In this document: in pieces, positions 1 through 10,378 of the stretch
How positions within the stretch are numbered: the first letter of the stretch is position 1
Layout: each line of letters begins with the position of its first letter
Source of the DNA: Molossus alvarezi
Lineage: Eukaryota > Chordata > Mammalia > Chiroptera > Molossidae
DNA: 64,000 nt
Direction: 5' to 3'
Assembly: GCA_037176705.1 (NCBI GenBank)
Contig: CM073889.1
Location: 58,645,596-58,709,595, forward strand
Translations under genes and position numbers: made by a program
The notes under the pieces: model-generated
What the model was told of the DNA's origin: nothing
Seen by the model: the letters and a program-made list of their open reading frames with translations, nothing else
The model's database searches: none

Positions 1-1017
1 CCTGAGCCCTGGACACTCTGGCAGCACCTTGGGAATGGACAGCAGGATGATGAGCACCTATTGACTGGACTCCCAAAAGCTTCTCCCCTTATTTTGCTAA
101 CCTACCTCCAGGAACAAAACTACTTACATTTGGTCCATGTGGTTCTGATAGGCTGCCCTTCCTCCATACCTACTGGAATGGGCATGTGACCACCGGGCCT
201 GAGTATTCAGAGCATCCCATTCCTTTCTGTTACAGTGATTATCTCAGCAGTGAGCACTGTGTGACCCAATCCTGGTCAATGAGACACATCTTTGGGACTG
301 TGGCTAGAACTGTTGGAAAGAGCCTTCTTTTTGGATATGGGAACCAAGAGTGAAACCACTATAGAGAATAATAAAATTTAGAGCTGGAAATAGTTTGAGA
401 CCCTAGATCCATCCATGCCTGAAGGCAGCCACATCTGGTTTAAATATGTCTGAGTTAGGTTGTCTTCACTGAGACACTGTCCTCTGTGTGGTTCCCAATA
501 TCTGGTTCCTCTCTTGCCTGTGAGGAACCAGGGGCCAGGACTGGGGAAAGAGTCAGGGTGTGCAGAATAGGGCACTGGGAGAGCTCTGAGCAAGGGCTTT
601 GAGGGAGAGCCTATGGGCTGGGGCCTTGCAGGTGGCTGAGTGCAAGGCAGTGGACACAGGAGCTGGGAGCAAGATTTCTGCTCAGGCCTCTGGCTGCCCC
701 TGAAACAGCCTCTGACCTCTGCACTGAGTAGCTGCTGCTGAATCCTCAAGGAACCCTGCTCAGCTCCAAAGCCAAGCCAATCCAAGTCCTCACCCACCTT
801 CCTCAGCTCTGGCACCTTGGCTCCCAGTATTCATTGGGTATTTCTGTATTTATTCTGCATAGGACCAAAATACTGGTATTGCATTATAAACATTGGATGC
901 CTATAGGGCCACAACACTGCATGACTGTGAGGGTGCTGTAACCATTATGGACCTTGTGCTCAGCCTATAGTTGTCTGTAGAGACTGTGCCAGGTGCTGTA
1001 GTGCCAGAGGGATTACA

Positions 1018-1194
1018 CAGGAGTGGGGAACCTTTTTTCTGCCAAGGGCCATTTGGATATTTATAACATCATTTGTGGGCCATACAAAATTATCAACTTA
1101 AAAAATAGCCTCTAGATTTGGTCAGGCTAATTTGGTGAAGCGTGTGATGTTAGCTGGTATTGATTTCATGGGCCTTATACATTCCCCACCCCTG
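1018..1194. mobile_element. short hAT-type non-autonomous DNA transposon
   Basis: The left end reads CAGGAGTGGGGAACC and the right end is the reverse complement of CAGGGGTGGGGAATG, giving imperfect inverted repeats about 15 bp long. The inside (GCCAAGGGCCATTTGG...) matches a bat hAT MITE as I remember it. Possible 8-bp flanks (GGATTACA / GACTGTTA) agree only weakly. It has no coding capacity. Confidence 0.6.
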
Positions 1195-2569
1195 GACTGT
1201 TATGGGGATGGAGAAGGAGGGCGAAGTAGATTGGGAGAGGGGACAGGGTCCCTACCTGAGTTCCCTGGGTCCTTCCCCCTGGACACTCCACCAGGGCAGA
1301 AGGTCTCTGTTAACACACATCACCCTTGGACTTCAGACAGTAAGCACTGGGCTATAAGAAAAAGGATGTGACCTGGAGGAAGGGAAGGGCAGCAATCCAG
1401 CCTGGAAGGGAGGTTGGTATGCTCCCCTGGGAACAAATCTTCTCCTCTCCGCAAACCCCCCCCTGCACCCTCCCTTCTCCACCTTTGAGGTTCCCTGGAA
1501 GAGAACAGAGGCCCAGCCAGACTCAAGAGAAATAAATATTACTTCCAACATGGAAAGATGCTCAAGCCCTGAGAAGCCAGGAAGGAAATGGATGATCAGA
1601 ACAGGGTGGGGTGGGGGGCAGTGGGACGCAGCATTCCCCACAAGGCCCTGTGGATCAGCTAGTGGGGTATCAAATGTAGCAGAATGGTGGCACTCTTTGG
1701 GTGTGCCTCAGGGGCTGATGATGCAGACTGAAGATACGGGGTTATAATATGAAAAATATAAGCTCTGTGAGGGATATTACAAAGTTTGTTTCCAGCCCTA
1801 AAGAGAGGCAGGAATGACCAGCAAATACATAATCAACAGTGTTTCACAGAAGCACAGTTGCAAAGAGTAGGAGGGCACAAGGGGTGACAGTGGAGCTGCC
1901 ACTGGGATCCTGGAGGTGAGGGTGGGATGCAGCAGTATCCAGGACAGCTGTCTCACCTTCCCCCAACGTATGGGTAAGGATCCTGGGTATGAGATCAACA
2001 CTGATGATGGAGTCCTGGGGGCTGAGATGTGCTGGTGTTGGCTGCTCCAGATCTCCCCACTAGTAGAAGGGCAGCAGGAGCCCCAGCCCTGAGCTGGCAG
2101 CCTTTCAGGAGTCCCATGCCCAGCTTGTGACATCACATACTTTGGAGAAAGGTGGACAGTGCCAGACCTGCCTGCCTAGAATTAGAAGCTGAAATTTCTC
2201 CTTCACCCCCTTCCAACTTGGGCCACAGGTACAGGAACATACTCAGAGATGCTGAAGGCCCTACTGAGGCCATTTCCAAGGGTCCTGGACAGCAGGACCT
2301 ATCTCCAGCATGATGGGCCGACAGGAGAAGGAAGGCCTTTCCAGCCACTCAGCTGTCTCCCCTCCCAGTCTGCCAGGGGCTTGCAGGTCCTCCATTAGCA
2401 GATCTTCACTGGCTTCTGAGCTTATGGCTTTAGCTCTTGGCTTGGAAGGGAGAAAAGCCAGCAGGGTAAGTTGGGTAGGTCAGTTTGATTAACCCTCACA
2501 TGTTCAAAGTCACCCTCAAAGCTGTGAAGACTGGAAACAGGCCATGAGGAAAGGTCTGAGGATCTAGCA

Positions 2570-2754
2570 CAGTGGTTCTCAACCTGCCGCAACCCTTTAA
2601 TACAGTTCCTCATATTTTGGCGACCCCCAATCATAAAATTATTTTTGTTGCTACTTCATAACTGTAATTTTGCTACTGTTATCTCTTAGGCCACCCCTGT
2701 GAAAGGGTAGTTTGACCCCCAAAGGGGTCACGACCCACAGGTTGAGAACCACTG
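2570..2754 (-). mobile_element. SPIN-like hAT MITE with perfect 8-bp target duplication
   Basis: Read on the minus strand, it starts CAGTGGTTCTCAACCTGTGG and carries GTCGTGACCCCTTTGGGG; the other end is also CAGTGGTTCTCAACC-like. ATCTAGCA lies directly on both sides (2562-2569 and 2755-2762), the 8-bp duplication expected of hAT transposition. Sequence and ends agree with SPIN non-autonomous elements as I recall them. The middle is shortened, and there is no transposase. Confidence 0.8.
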
Positions 2755-3689
2755 ATCTAGCAGGATCAGAGAGGGTTGCTGGGAGATAGAAGGGGCTGCG
2801 CTATGGCTGAGGTCAGAAAAGGTTTAGGGGCTGTGAAAATGGGGGGCCAAAAAGAGTCTTTCAGACCAGAAATGGTGAGGCCAGTTGCTGGGTGAGAGCA
2901 TCATGGCCAAGGGTATTCATGCAGCAGGGCAGCCCAGGCAGCAGGCACATCCTTGGCAAAGGCAGAAAGGGGGGATGTGAGCCATCCTCTCTAACAATAG
3001 CTCTCCAAAGGAAGGACAGGAGGTCAGATGGAGTGATCAGTACCTTGGCGTTTCTCTTGTGTCAGAGGGAGCAGAAGAGATGTGTCCAGGTAAGGGAGAC
3101 ACATACTCCCCCAGAGACACAAAGACACACAGACACTCACCTCACAGGTGAAAGAGTCACCCAAACATGCACACTCCACAGACACTACCTGGGCACCTCA
3201 GATGCTCTAGCATTCTTTCTCCCACCCCACACCAGGGGCTGAGCTCCGGGGGCAGGAGCCACTGTGTCCTGCCCTGTCCCAGATCCTGGGTAGATATTTG
3301 TCTACAAATGACTGTGTGAACAGAAACTATCATGTGCACAGACAGCAGGACCACAGGGGACACTCTACTCAGCTAAGACAAGAGAACACTGTCCATGAAC
3401 CAAGACCATCACCCCCAGATGCCAGCCGACTCATGGAGAGGGTCATCGGAGGAATGGAAAGAATGACTACAGCTCCCACCCATGAGCTTGTGGAGGTATC
3501 CAGGTCTGGACAGCTGTGTCCAGCCATGAAGGGATGATGTAAATGGCAGAGTTACCTGGTGAGCACTGAGGAGGCCTCTCTAAACCTTGGCCTCCAGTCC
3601 AAAGGCAGTCAGGGAGGTTTGGGAGTAGGAGAAGCCCCTCACCTCAGGAGAGAGGGAGCACAGTATCATGCCTAATCATGGCAATGCCA

Positions 3690-3860
3690 TGATAAAGAGG
3701 CTAGGTGCCAGGCACTTTCTGTGTGCTGTCTCATTCACCTCACCAGAAGCCCTGTAAGGAAGAACTTAAGCACTCCATTTTATAGTTGGGAGTACTGAGG
3801 CCCTGAGAGGGAAGGGAATAGATCACCCAGCAGATAAGGCTACAGAATGACCCTATCCTA
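3690..3860 (+). repeat. MIR-like ancient SINE
   Basis: It has the typical MIR core and tail order: a 'CAGGCACTTTCTGTGTGC' block, then a 'CTCATT...CCTGTAAGG' block, then 'ACTGAGGCCCTGAGAGG'. It is diverged. Confidence 0.6.
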
Positions 3861-4085
3861 TACCAACCTAGACCTGAGCTCTGTCCCTCCATGGGTAAGT
3901 GCTCTCCCCAAAACAGTCACCTCAGCCTCATCTCTTAGGCCACCCCAATCCCACTGCCCAGTGATGCCTGTCTTCACTGGGGTGTGGTTACTTACTCCCT
4001 GGGACCCTGTCTGAGAGGCTCCAAAATGGGACTCCAAGGATTCTCACAAGCTAACATGAGGAGGGGAGGAGAGTGCAGGCCCAAA

Positions 4086-4093
<8 letters not shown>

Positions 4094-4142
<49 letters not shown>
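4094..4142. repeat. (AG)n dinucleotide microsatellite
   Basis: About 24 uninterrupted AG units inside CHST13 intron 1, about 0.5 kb from its exon 1 donor. Confidence 0.95.
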
Positions 4143-4147
<5 letters not shown>

Positions 4148-4639
4148 AATCAGGAAAAGCAAACAGAGCCAGAGGTCAGGAGAACAAGCTGATAGCTGGG
4201 CACCTCAAGCCCAGGGCAGACTATGCAGCCAGCAAGTTAGCCATCCACACCCACCCCTGCACTTCTCAGGCCTGTTCCTCCTTCACTAAATGGGTTGGTG
4301 AGAGGGTTTGAGGAGTTGGCATGAATTAAGTCTCAGAACCTGTCTGGCTCTGGCAGGGGTTTGGGGCACAAAGGGGGTGGAGGGGAGCAAACGAAGCTGT
4401 CTTCCTAGGTGGGCCAAATGCACTGTGCCACCCACTACTGACCCAAGTTCCTAGGCACTGGCTGTGGAATCCCTATCGGTCCCCACTGGGCGTTGGGAGA
4501 CCAATTCTCGAGGGGAGCAAGACCTTGCAGGGAGCTGGGACACAGGCGGGCATATAGAGCCTTTCTGGTCCCACTCATCCCTAGCCCGGGAGCAGATTGC
4601 TGGTGACCCTGCCCCATCGAGGGGTCTGGTCACCGCCCC

Positions 4640-4960
4640 CCACCCGGCTGGCACTCACCGGGGTGTAGGGAGAGGGTCGCAGCAACCAGGAGCAGGAGCG
4701 CAGCGCCCAGACAGGCGGCCAACAGCACGCGCCACCGCCAGCAGCACCTCTTCATCCTGTGCTGGGCCCGGTGCTGCAGTCAGGGTGTCCGGTGGAGCGG
4801 TGGCGCTGGCCCAAGACCCGCCCCAGCCGGCCGGGCGGCGGCCCATACCAAGGCGAGCAGCGCGGGGGTGCAAGGGCCTTTTCTCAGGGGTCAGGGGGTG
4901 GGGGTGGGGGCACCGGGAACCCTTGCAGGTCTCGGGACCAGAGAAGTGGATGAGGGCAGC
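4640..4960 (-). promoter_or_regulatory. CHST13: GC-rich promoter region / small CpG island of CHST13
   Basis: The bases around and upstream of the CHST13 start codon are much richer in G+C and CpG than the flanks, with CGCC and GGCGG blocks at about 4700-4870. No TATA box stands out. I infer a CpG-type promoter. The transcription start cannot be placed from sequence alone. Confidence 0.5.
4659..4755 (-). CDS. CHST13: CHST13 first coding exon (partial gene): carbohydrate sulfotransferase 13
   Basis: Read on the minus strand, an ATG at 4755-4753 opens 32 codons plus one base, ending at a GTGAGT splice donor (4658 downwards). The peptide starts MKRCCWRWRVLLAACLGAAL and continues leucine-rich to TLSLHP: a short basic/cysteine cytosolic tail, then one membrane segment (about residues 10-28). 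This is the type II Golgi anchor of a chondroitin 4-O-sulfotransferase, and it resembles the human CHST13 start (MGRRCCRRR...) as I remember it. The family moves sulfate from PAPS to position 4 of GalNAc in chondroitin in the Golgi lumen. The catalytic domain lies in later exons to the left of base 1 and is not seen here. Position next to UROC1, head to head, supports the call. It is only 97 coding bases, so the call rests on anchor similarity plus synteny. Confidence 0.82.
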
Positions 4961-5769
4961 TAGGCCAGCCTAGTCCAGTCTCAATGCTGCCGCCCCCCCC
5001 CCCCCATACACACACTCCCGCCTCCACCCAACACACACAGGATCACCTTCCAGGGTGTGGAGAGTAGAGTCTAGGTGGGGAGAGTCCTGTCGCCCCTTCT
5101 CTTTTTGCTGTACAAGCTAGGGGCTGTACAGGACTCCCCGGGAGTCCCCATTCCCAGATCAGGCCTAAGAGTGTCCCTTCCTTTCCCCAAGGCCACCCTG
5201 TAGCCCTGTTTTCCACAGGTGTCTCCAGGTCCTACCTGAATTCTGGCTCATGCAGGTCCCAGCCAGACTTAGGGAGGAGAGGTGAAGGTCTCAGTTCACA
5301 TCCCCTGTCCCCTGTGGGCATCAGGACCCTTGTGCCTCATCTGGTTTATCCACAACTGCTTCAGACTCCAGGTAAGCACTCAAAACTTGCTGAGGACTCC
5401 TGTGTGTGAGGCGATGAGAGGCAGATCTGGTCTTGGAAGAATAAACCCACCCAGCTATTCCTGTGGAGTGAGGAGACCAGGACTAACCCCCAGTTTTGCT
5501 GCACAGAGGGCAGGCTAGCAGGAAACCGGAGGGTGCAGCTGATACTGTGTGCACAAATATGCACATGTTCACTTGAGCTAACACTTAGCAGTGTGAGTGT
5601 GGGAGAGGCTGCTGAAGTAAACTCCAGTTTTTTAACAGCTATTGAAAAATCTGGTGACTCCAAAACCTGCTGGTGCCACTTACTGGCTGTGTGAAACTAA
5701 AGGGGGTGGGAAAGAATAATAGAATAGAGAACTAATTATAGTGCTGTAATAGCCATAGTAATAAGAAAT

Positions 5770-6245
5770 GTTAATCATCCCTTACAATATTAATCGTGGT
5801 TGCTTTGTTCGGATTAAAGAAAAGCCTGACCACTCGGACCTGGCTGGGAAGTGTGCCCCTTGGGAGTTTACCTCAGGAATGCTGTCCATTCTCCTAATTT
5901 GAGGATAAGGGGGACTACCTGACATCATGGAAAGACTAGCAACTTTATTATTGGAACACTGGACGTGTGACTGTGACTCACTGGCGACCAGCCCCTGCAG
6001 TCTCCAGTCACATTCCTCCCCCTTGCCTGTGACCATTTTACCCAGTTTTTTTTCCTTTTCCTTATCTGCCATTTCTCATGTAGTCATTGTTTCTCTACCC
6101 TTTAAAAGCAACTGGCAAGTAAAGAAGGGCAGAGTAGATTTTATGGGATGACCCACTGCTCTTCCATCTGCTGGCAATATTGGAATAAACACTCATATAC
6201 CATTCAAGCTTGTCTCTGCTTAATTGGCTCAAGTAGTGACAAGCA
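5770..6245 (+). mobile_element. candidate solo LTR
   Basis: The block ends with an AATAAA (about 6184) followed within 40 bases by a short T/C-rich stretch, as in an LTR R-U5 region, and begins near a TGTTAATC. There is no paired LTR, primer site or gag/pol nearby. No clear target duplication was found, so the borders are approximate. Confidence 0.35.
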
Positions 6246-6482
6246 GGCCTGGACTTTCAAAAGGAAAGTCTCCTAACCTCTCTGTGCCCCACCTCTCTGT
6301 ACAATGGGATAGTACTAAAACACATCTCATGGTCTTGTAAAGATTAAATGAGATACAGGACATGTTTGGAATAGCATCTGGCACTCAGGGACTGCCATCT
6401 AAGTACTATAACTTAGTGATTATTGACTTTTATAGTTACTGCCTATTTCTGGAAAGTTACAGCAGTGATATAAAAATTTCTT

Positions 6483-6595
6483 GGCCCTGGCCAGGTAGCT
6501 CAGTTGAATGCATAGATAAGTGGAACAACACATTGATGTTTCTCTCTCTCTCAACGGCCCCCTTCCTCTCCCTCTAAAATCAATTTTTTAAAATC
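6483..6595 (+). mobile_element. Ves SINE, internally deleted
   Basis: The head GGCCCTGGCCAGGTAGCTCAG joins directly to the tail part (ACATTGATGTTTCTCTCTCT, then TCTAAAATCAATTTTTTAAAA). The central tRNA-derived box B region is missing. Confidence 0.75.
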
Positions 6596-8044
6596 CTTCT
6601 TATTATGCTTATTTAAGTTTTAAAGGTCTATTTAAGGAAGCATATCAAGTAAATAATACTTATTCTGGCTTAAAGATATAGCTCCAAACGATGATGATAG
6701 GTCTGAAATAGCAGAGGGATGGGAAACCCAGCTCTTAGATAAAACCAGAAGCTTTTATTATGGCTTTCCAGGCAATTTGGACAGAGAGCCTTGAGGAGTG
6801 TCTAACTCACCCCTGGACTGGCCCTCAGTCAGGGCTGCTGCTACTCTGGACCCGGGACCCAGGAATTCAGGAATATCCACACCCCCAGCATGTCCCTCCT
6901 CTAATCTACACCTGCCTTCCTAATCCTTCCCCCAGGCAGGCATTTTCTGTAGAGACCCAGTCCCTGGGGTCCTTAGGACGCGTCTTGGCCTACTGGGCTG
7001 CCACCTGGTGGCCAAAGGTGATAACATCTCAGCCCATACCTGTCCAGAAAAAGGCACATGATGGAGCCCCAGTGTTGGTTGGGTCTTGGGGTGAAAAGGT
7101 GAATATGCCCTCCAGGAGCCCAGGGCCTCAGTAGCTTGCCTGAAAAAGCTCCCTCTGCAGTATGTGACCTCTCACAGGGGCTCATATGCATTCATCCAAG
7201 AGGTAATGAATGCCCACTCTGTGCTAAGGCTCCAGTGGGAAGAACAGGGCAGATACACTCTCTGCCTTTGTGCAATTTTCAATATAGATGGGGGAGAGCA
7301 TAGAAAATAGGAATAAATATATACAATTATGACATGTGGTAAATGGTCTGTGAAGGAAATAAAGCAGAATAAAGGGATGGGAAGTGTATATGTTGCACAC
7401 ACAAAGGTGGTAGTGGCAGGCCTCAGGGAAGAGATGAAACTGAGCAGAGATATGAATCAGGTGAGGAGGACCATGCAGGTATGGGGTCAGGGAGGAGAAG
7501 CTTTCCAGGCAGAGTAATGGCCCTCATAGGGGCCTTGAGGCAGTGATCCAGTTGATGTTGCTACATAACAAACTGCCCTAAAATTTAGCAGCTTGAAAGA
7601 ACCATTTACATTTTGCTCCCAATTTTGTGGTTCAGGAGTCTGGGGAGGGAATCAGTTGGGTGCTTTCCACTAGAGGTTTCCTGCTTCATCTGAAGGGCCC
7701 CTGAGACTCGTCATCTGGAGGCTGGCTCAGGCTGGCTTTTCCTGAGGGCTTCCTTTACAGGGGCTCAGGGGGTGGTGGACCTGAGTAGCCTGGGATCCTG
7801 GGTACCTGGAGTCGGCTTGCAGTGCCTGCTTGGCTTTCTTTACTCCTTATTCGTTTTAAGATTTTACTTATTTGGTTTACCCAAGGACTCAACTTTAAAA
7901 ACACCAGAGTTTGTTTTTTTTTTAAAATTGAGGTGATACTCACATTAAAAAATTTATATATGTATATGTGTGTTTCTTTCCTTTACATTTTGTAATACAT
8001 ATATTACTCTCTTCCTTCCTTTTTTGATAGTGGCAACAATTAGA

Positions 8045-8255
8045 AAGAAAAATAATAGTATTGTATTCTTATCTAGTGCTTATTCTGTGCCAGGCACTGT
8101 TCTAAGACCTTCACCTGTATTGCATTTAATCCTCAGAGGCATCTCATGAGGTAGGTACTGTTATTGCTTTCCATTTACATATGAGGAAGCCAAGGCACAG
8201 AGAGGCTAAGTAACTTACCCAAGGACACACAAGCCAATGGGTGATATAGCCAGGG
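8045..8255 (+). repeat. MIR SINE
   Basis: It contains TATTCTGTGCCAGGCACTG, a TAATCCTCA block, and a GCACAGAGAGGCTAAGTAAC-type tail, which is the classic MIR order. Confidence 0.8.
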
Positions 8256-9461
8256 TTTGAATTTACCAGTAGGACATAGTTAACATCTGTGAGATACTCA
8301 TTCTTTTAAATAGCTTGTACAGTTTTTTAGAAGATTAAGCTCTTTATTTTGGAACACTTAAGATTACCATGTGGTTGTTAAAAAAAATAATACAGAGAGA
8401 GGGGGAAATGGCAGCAGAGTGAATGGAAGCTACACAGACTGTCTCCCAGGACCAACTGGAATTACCAGGACCAAACGAGAATTATAACTAAAATAAAGTC
8501 GGGAAAAGCCAACTAAAGGCAGCTGGAGAGAACCCTTATAACCAGGAATGGAAAGAGGACAACAAATTGAGCCTGGTAGGAATTGTAAAGGTGCAAGAGG
8601 GTGGACTGGGAGCCCACAAACAGCAGCTGAGGGCTGTTTTAACTGTGAGAAGTTTCCTCTGATAAGTAATGGGTTGAAACCCCAAGCCAGCTCCACAGCA
8701 CATAGTGTGGGCTCCACAGCATGGAGGGGCAGCCCCTTAGCACAGAGTAGCAGGATGGGGAAAGGCACCCACATAAAACCTGGCTGAGATCACCAGAGCT
8801 GAGGCCTTGTCTAGCAAGGAGAGGTGCAGGGGAAAAGGCACCACCCTGAAGGGTCAGAGGACTAAATCAGCTACAGCCACTAACCTTGGGATCTGGCAGA
8901 GGGAAGGTGGACTGGACTGGCACTGTGTGAAAAGAATCAGGGGTTCATGGCACAGGGGAGAGAGCTGGAAAGGAGGACACTGAGAGTTTTATGCTGAATC
9001 ACTCCCTCATAGGACATTAGCCATATTACTAAAAGACCCCCTTCCCAGAGCCTTGGAGAGAAGCAACAGCCTCTCCCTCAAAAATTTAACACCTCCAGGC
9101 CAGGCAAGAGAAAATTTAAATTGAGGCTCCTTAACAGCCAGAGACTACCAGCAAGCAAGAAGGGGGAAAAATCCATTGCCCCATCTGCTGAAAATTCTCT
9201 TATCCTGTACACCTGAGGGATTTTCATTCTACAACCTGAGGCTTATCAAGTAACTGGAATAATAGCCTGCAGGCAAAAACTAGAGGATAACTGAACCTTT
9301 GCTTGGCCTTCAAATCCACTCAGGAAAGGAAGATTGGACAGTGGTGTTTAAAGTGGGTCCTCCCACAGACATCCAAATTCAGCAGAGGGAGCCCCAATCA
9401 GCAAACACTAACACCCACAGGGAAAATTTGGCAGGCTCCAAAATCTACTGAGACAGCCAAA

Positions 9462-10279
9462 ATGGTGAAACAAAGAAACAAATCCCAAATGACACAACAA
9501 GAGAACTCTACAGAAGAAGAGATAAATGAAATGCAATTAAACAAGTTATCGGAGGTAGAGTTCAGAGTAGTGATTATGAAAAAGCTCAACAGCATAAGAA
9601 AAGATATAGAAATATTGAAAATCAACCAATTGGAAATGAAGAATGACATAGCAGAAACAAAGAACACAATGGAAGGAATAACCAGTAGAGTAGAGGAAGC
9701 TGAGGATTCGATGAGTGAATTAGCAGACAGGGTAGGAAAAATCACCCAATAAGAGATCCAAAAAATAAATAAAAATAAAATTAAAAAACAGGAAGACAGC
9801 TTATGAGAACTGTGGGACAACAAAAATGTAACAACATCCACATCATAGGAGTTCGAGAAGAAGAAGAAAAGAAGCAAGAGTTGGAGAATATATTTGAATA
9901 AATAGTGACAGAAAAATTCCCTAACTTAGTGAAGAAAAAAGGGATACAAGTTCAAGAAGCACAGAAATCCCCAAGTAAGAAGAAACCAAACAGGCCCACA
10001 CCAAAACATGTATTAATTAAAAGGCCGAAAATTAAAAACAAAGAGAGAATCCTAAAGGCAGCTAGAGATAAGCAACAAGTTACCTACAAAGGAACTCTCA
10101 TAAGGCTACTAGCTGACTTCTCAACAGAAACACTACAAGCCAGAAGAGAATGGCATGAAGTAATCAAGGTTATGAAAAACAAGGATCTGAATCCAAGACT
10201 ACTCTATCCAGCAAGGCTATTGTTCAAAATACAAGGTCAAATAAGGAGCCTCCCAGACAAACACACAAAAAAAGGCTAA
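9462..10279 (+). pseudogene. L1 ORF1 remnant (RNA-binding chaperone protein)
   Basis: The frame begins MVKQRNKSQMTQQENSTEEE and continues through a lysine/glutamate-rich coiled-coil region to a stop after 9752. A second open piece (9905-10279) holds the conserved RNA-recognition and C-terminal part, including RRPKIKNKERILKAAR-like and FSTETLQARREW motifs. At least one stop and frame changes between 9752 and 9905 break it. Confidence 0.8.
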
Positions 10280-10378
10280 GGGAATATATTGTCACCAAAC
10301 CAGCACTACAAGAAATGTTTAAAAGACTGTTGTAATAAGCAGAAGAAATAGGAAAAGAAACAACCATTACAAACAAAA

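Larger units (their letters stand above)
1..4658 (-). other. CHST13 intron 1 (part)
   Basis: Non-coding sequence downstream of the CHST13 exon 1 donor. It holds a hAT-type short element (1018-1194), a SPIN-like element (2570-2754), a MIR-like SINE (about 3690-3860) and an (AG)n run (4094-4142). No further CHST13 exon was found: nothing here encodes the PAPS-binding motifs. The rest is unique sequence in which I see no gene. Confidence 0.6.
4756..8390. other. CHST13-UROC1 spacer, part proximal to CHST13
   Basis: No gene is seen. It contains a C-run and short (CA) stretches near 4990-5040, a candidate solo LTR (about 5770-6245), a Ves SINE fragment (6483-6595) and a MIR (about 8045-8255). The segment at 7540-7760 looks like an old LTR or DNA-element piece that I could not assign. 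Confidence 0.5.

Noticed and set aside
5770..6245. A complete endogenous retrovirus near the CHST13 promoter
   Set aside because: Only LTR-like features are seen; no gag, pol or env-like frames and no second LTR.
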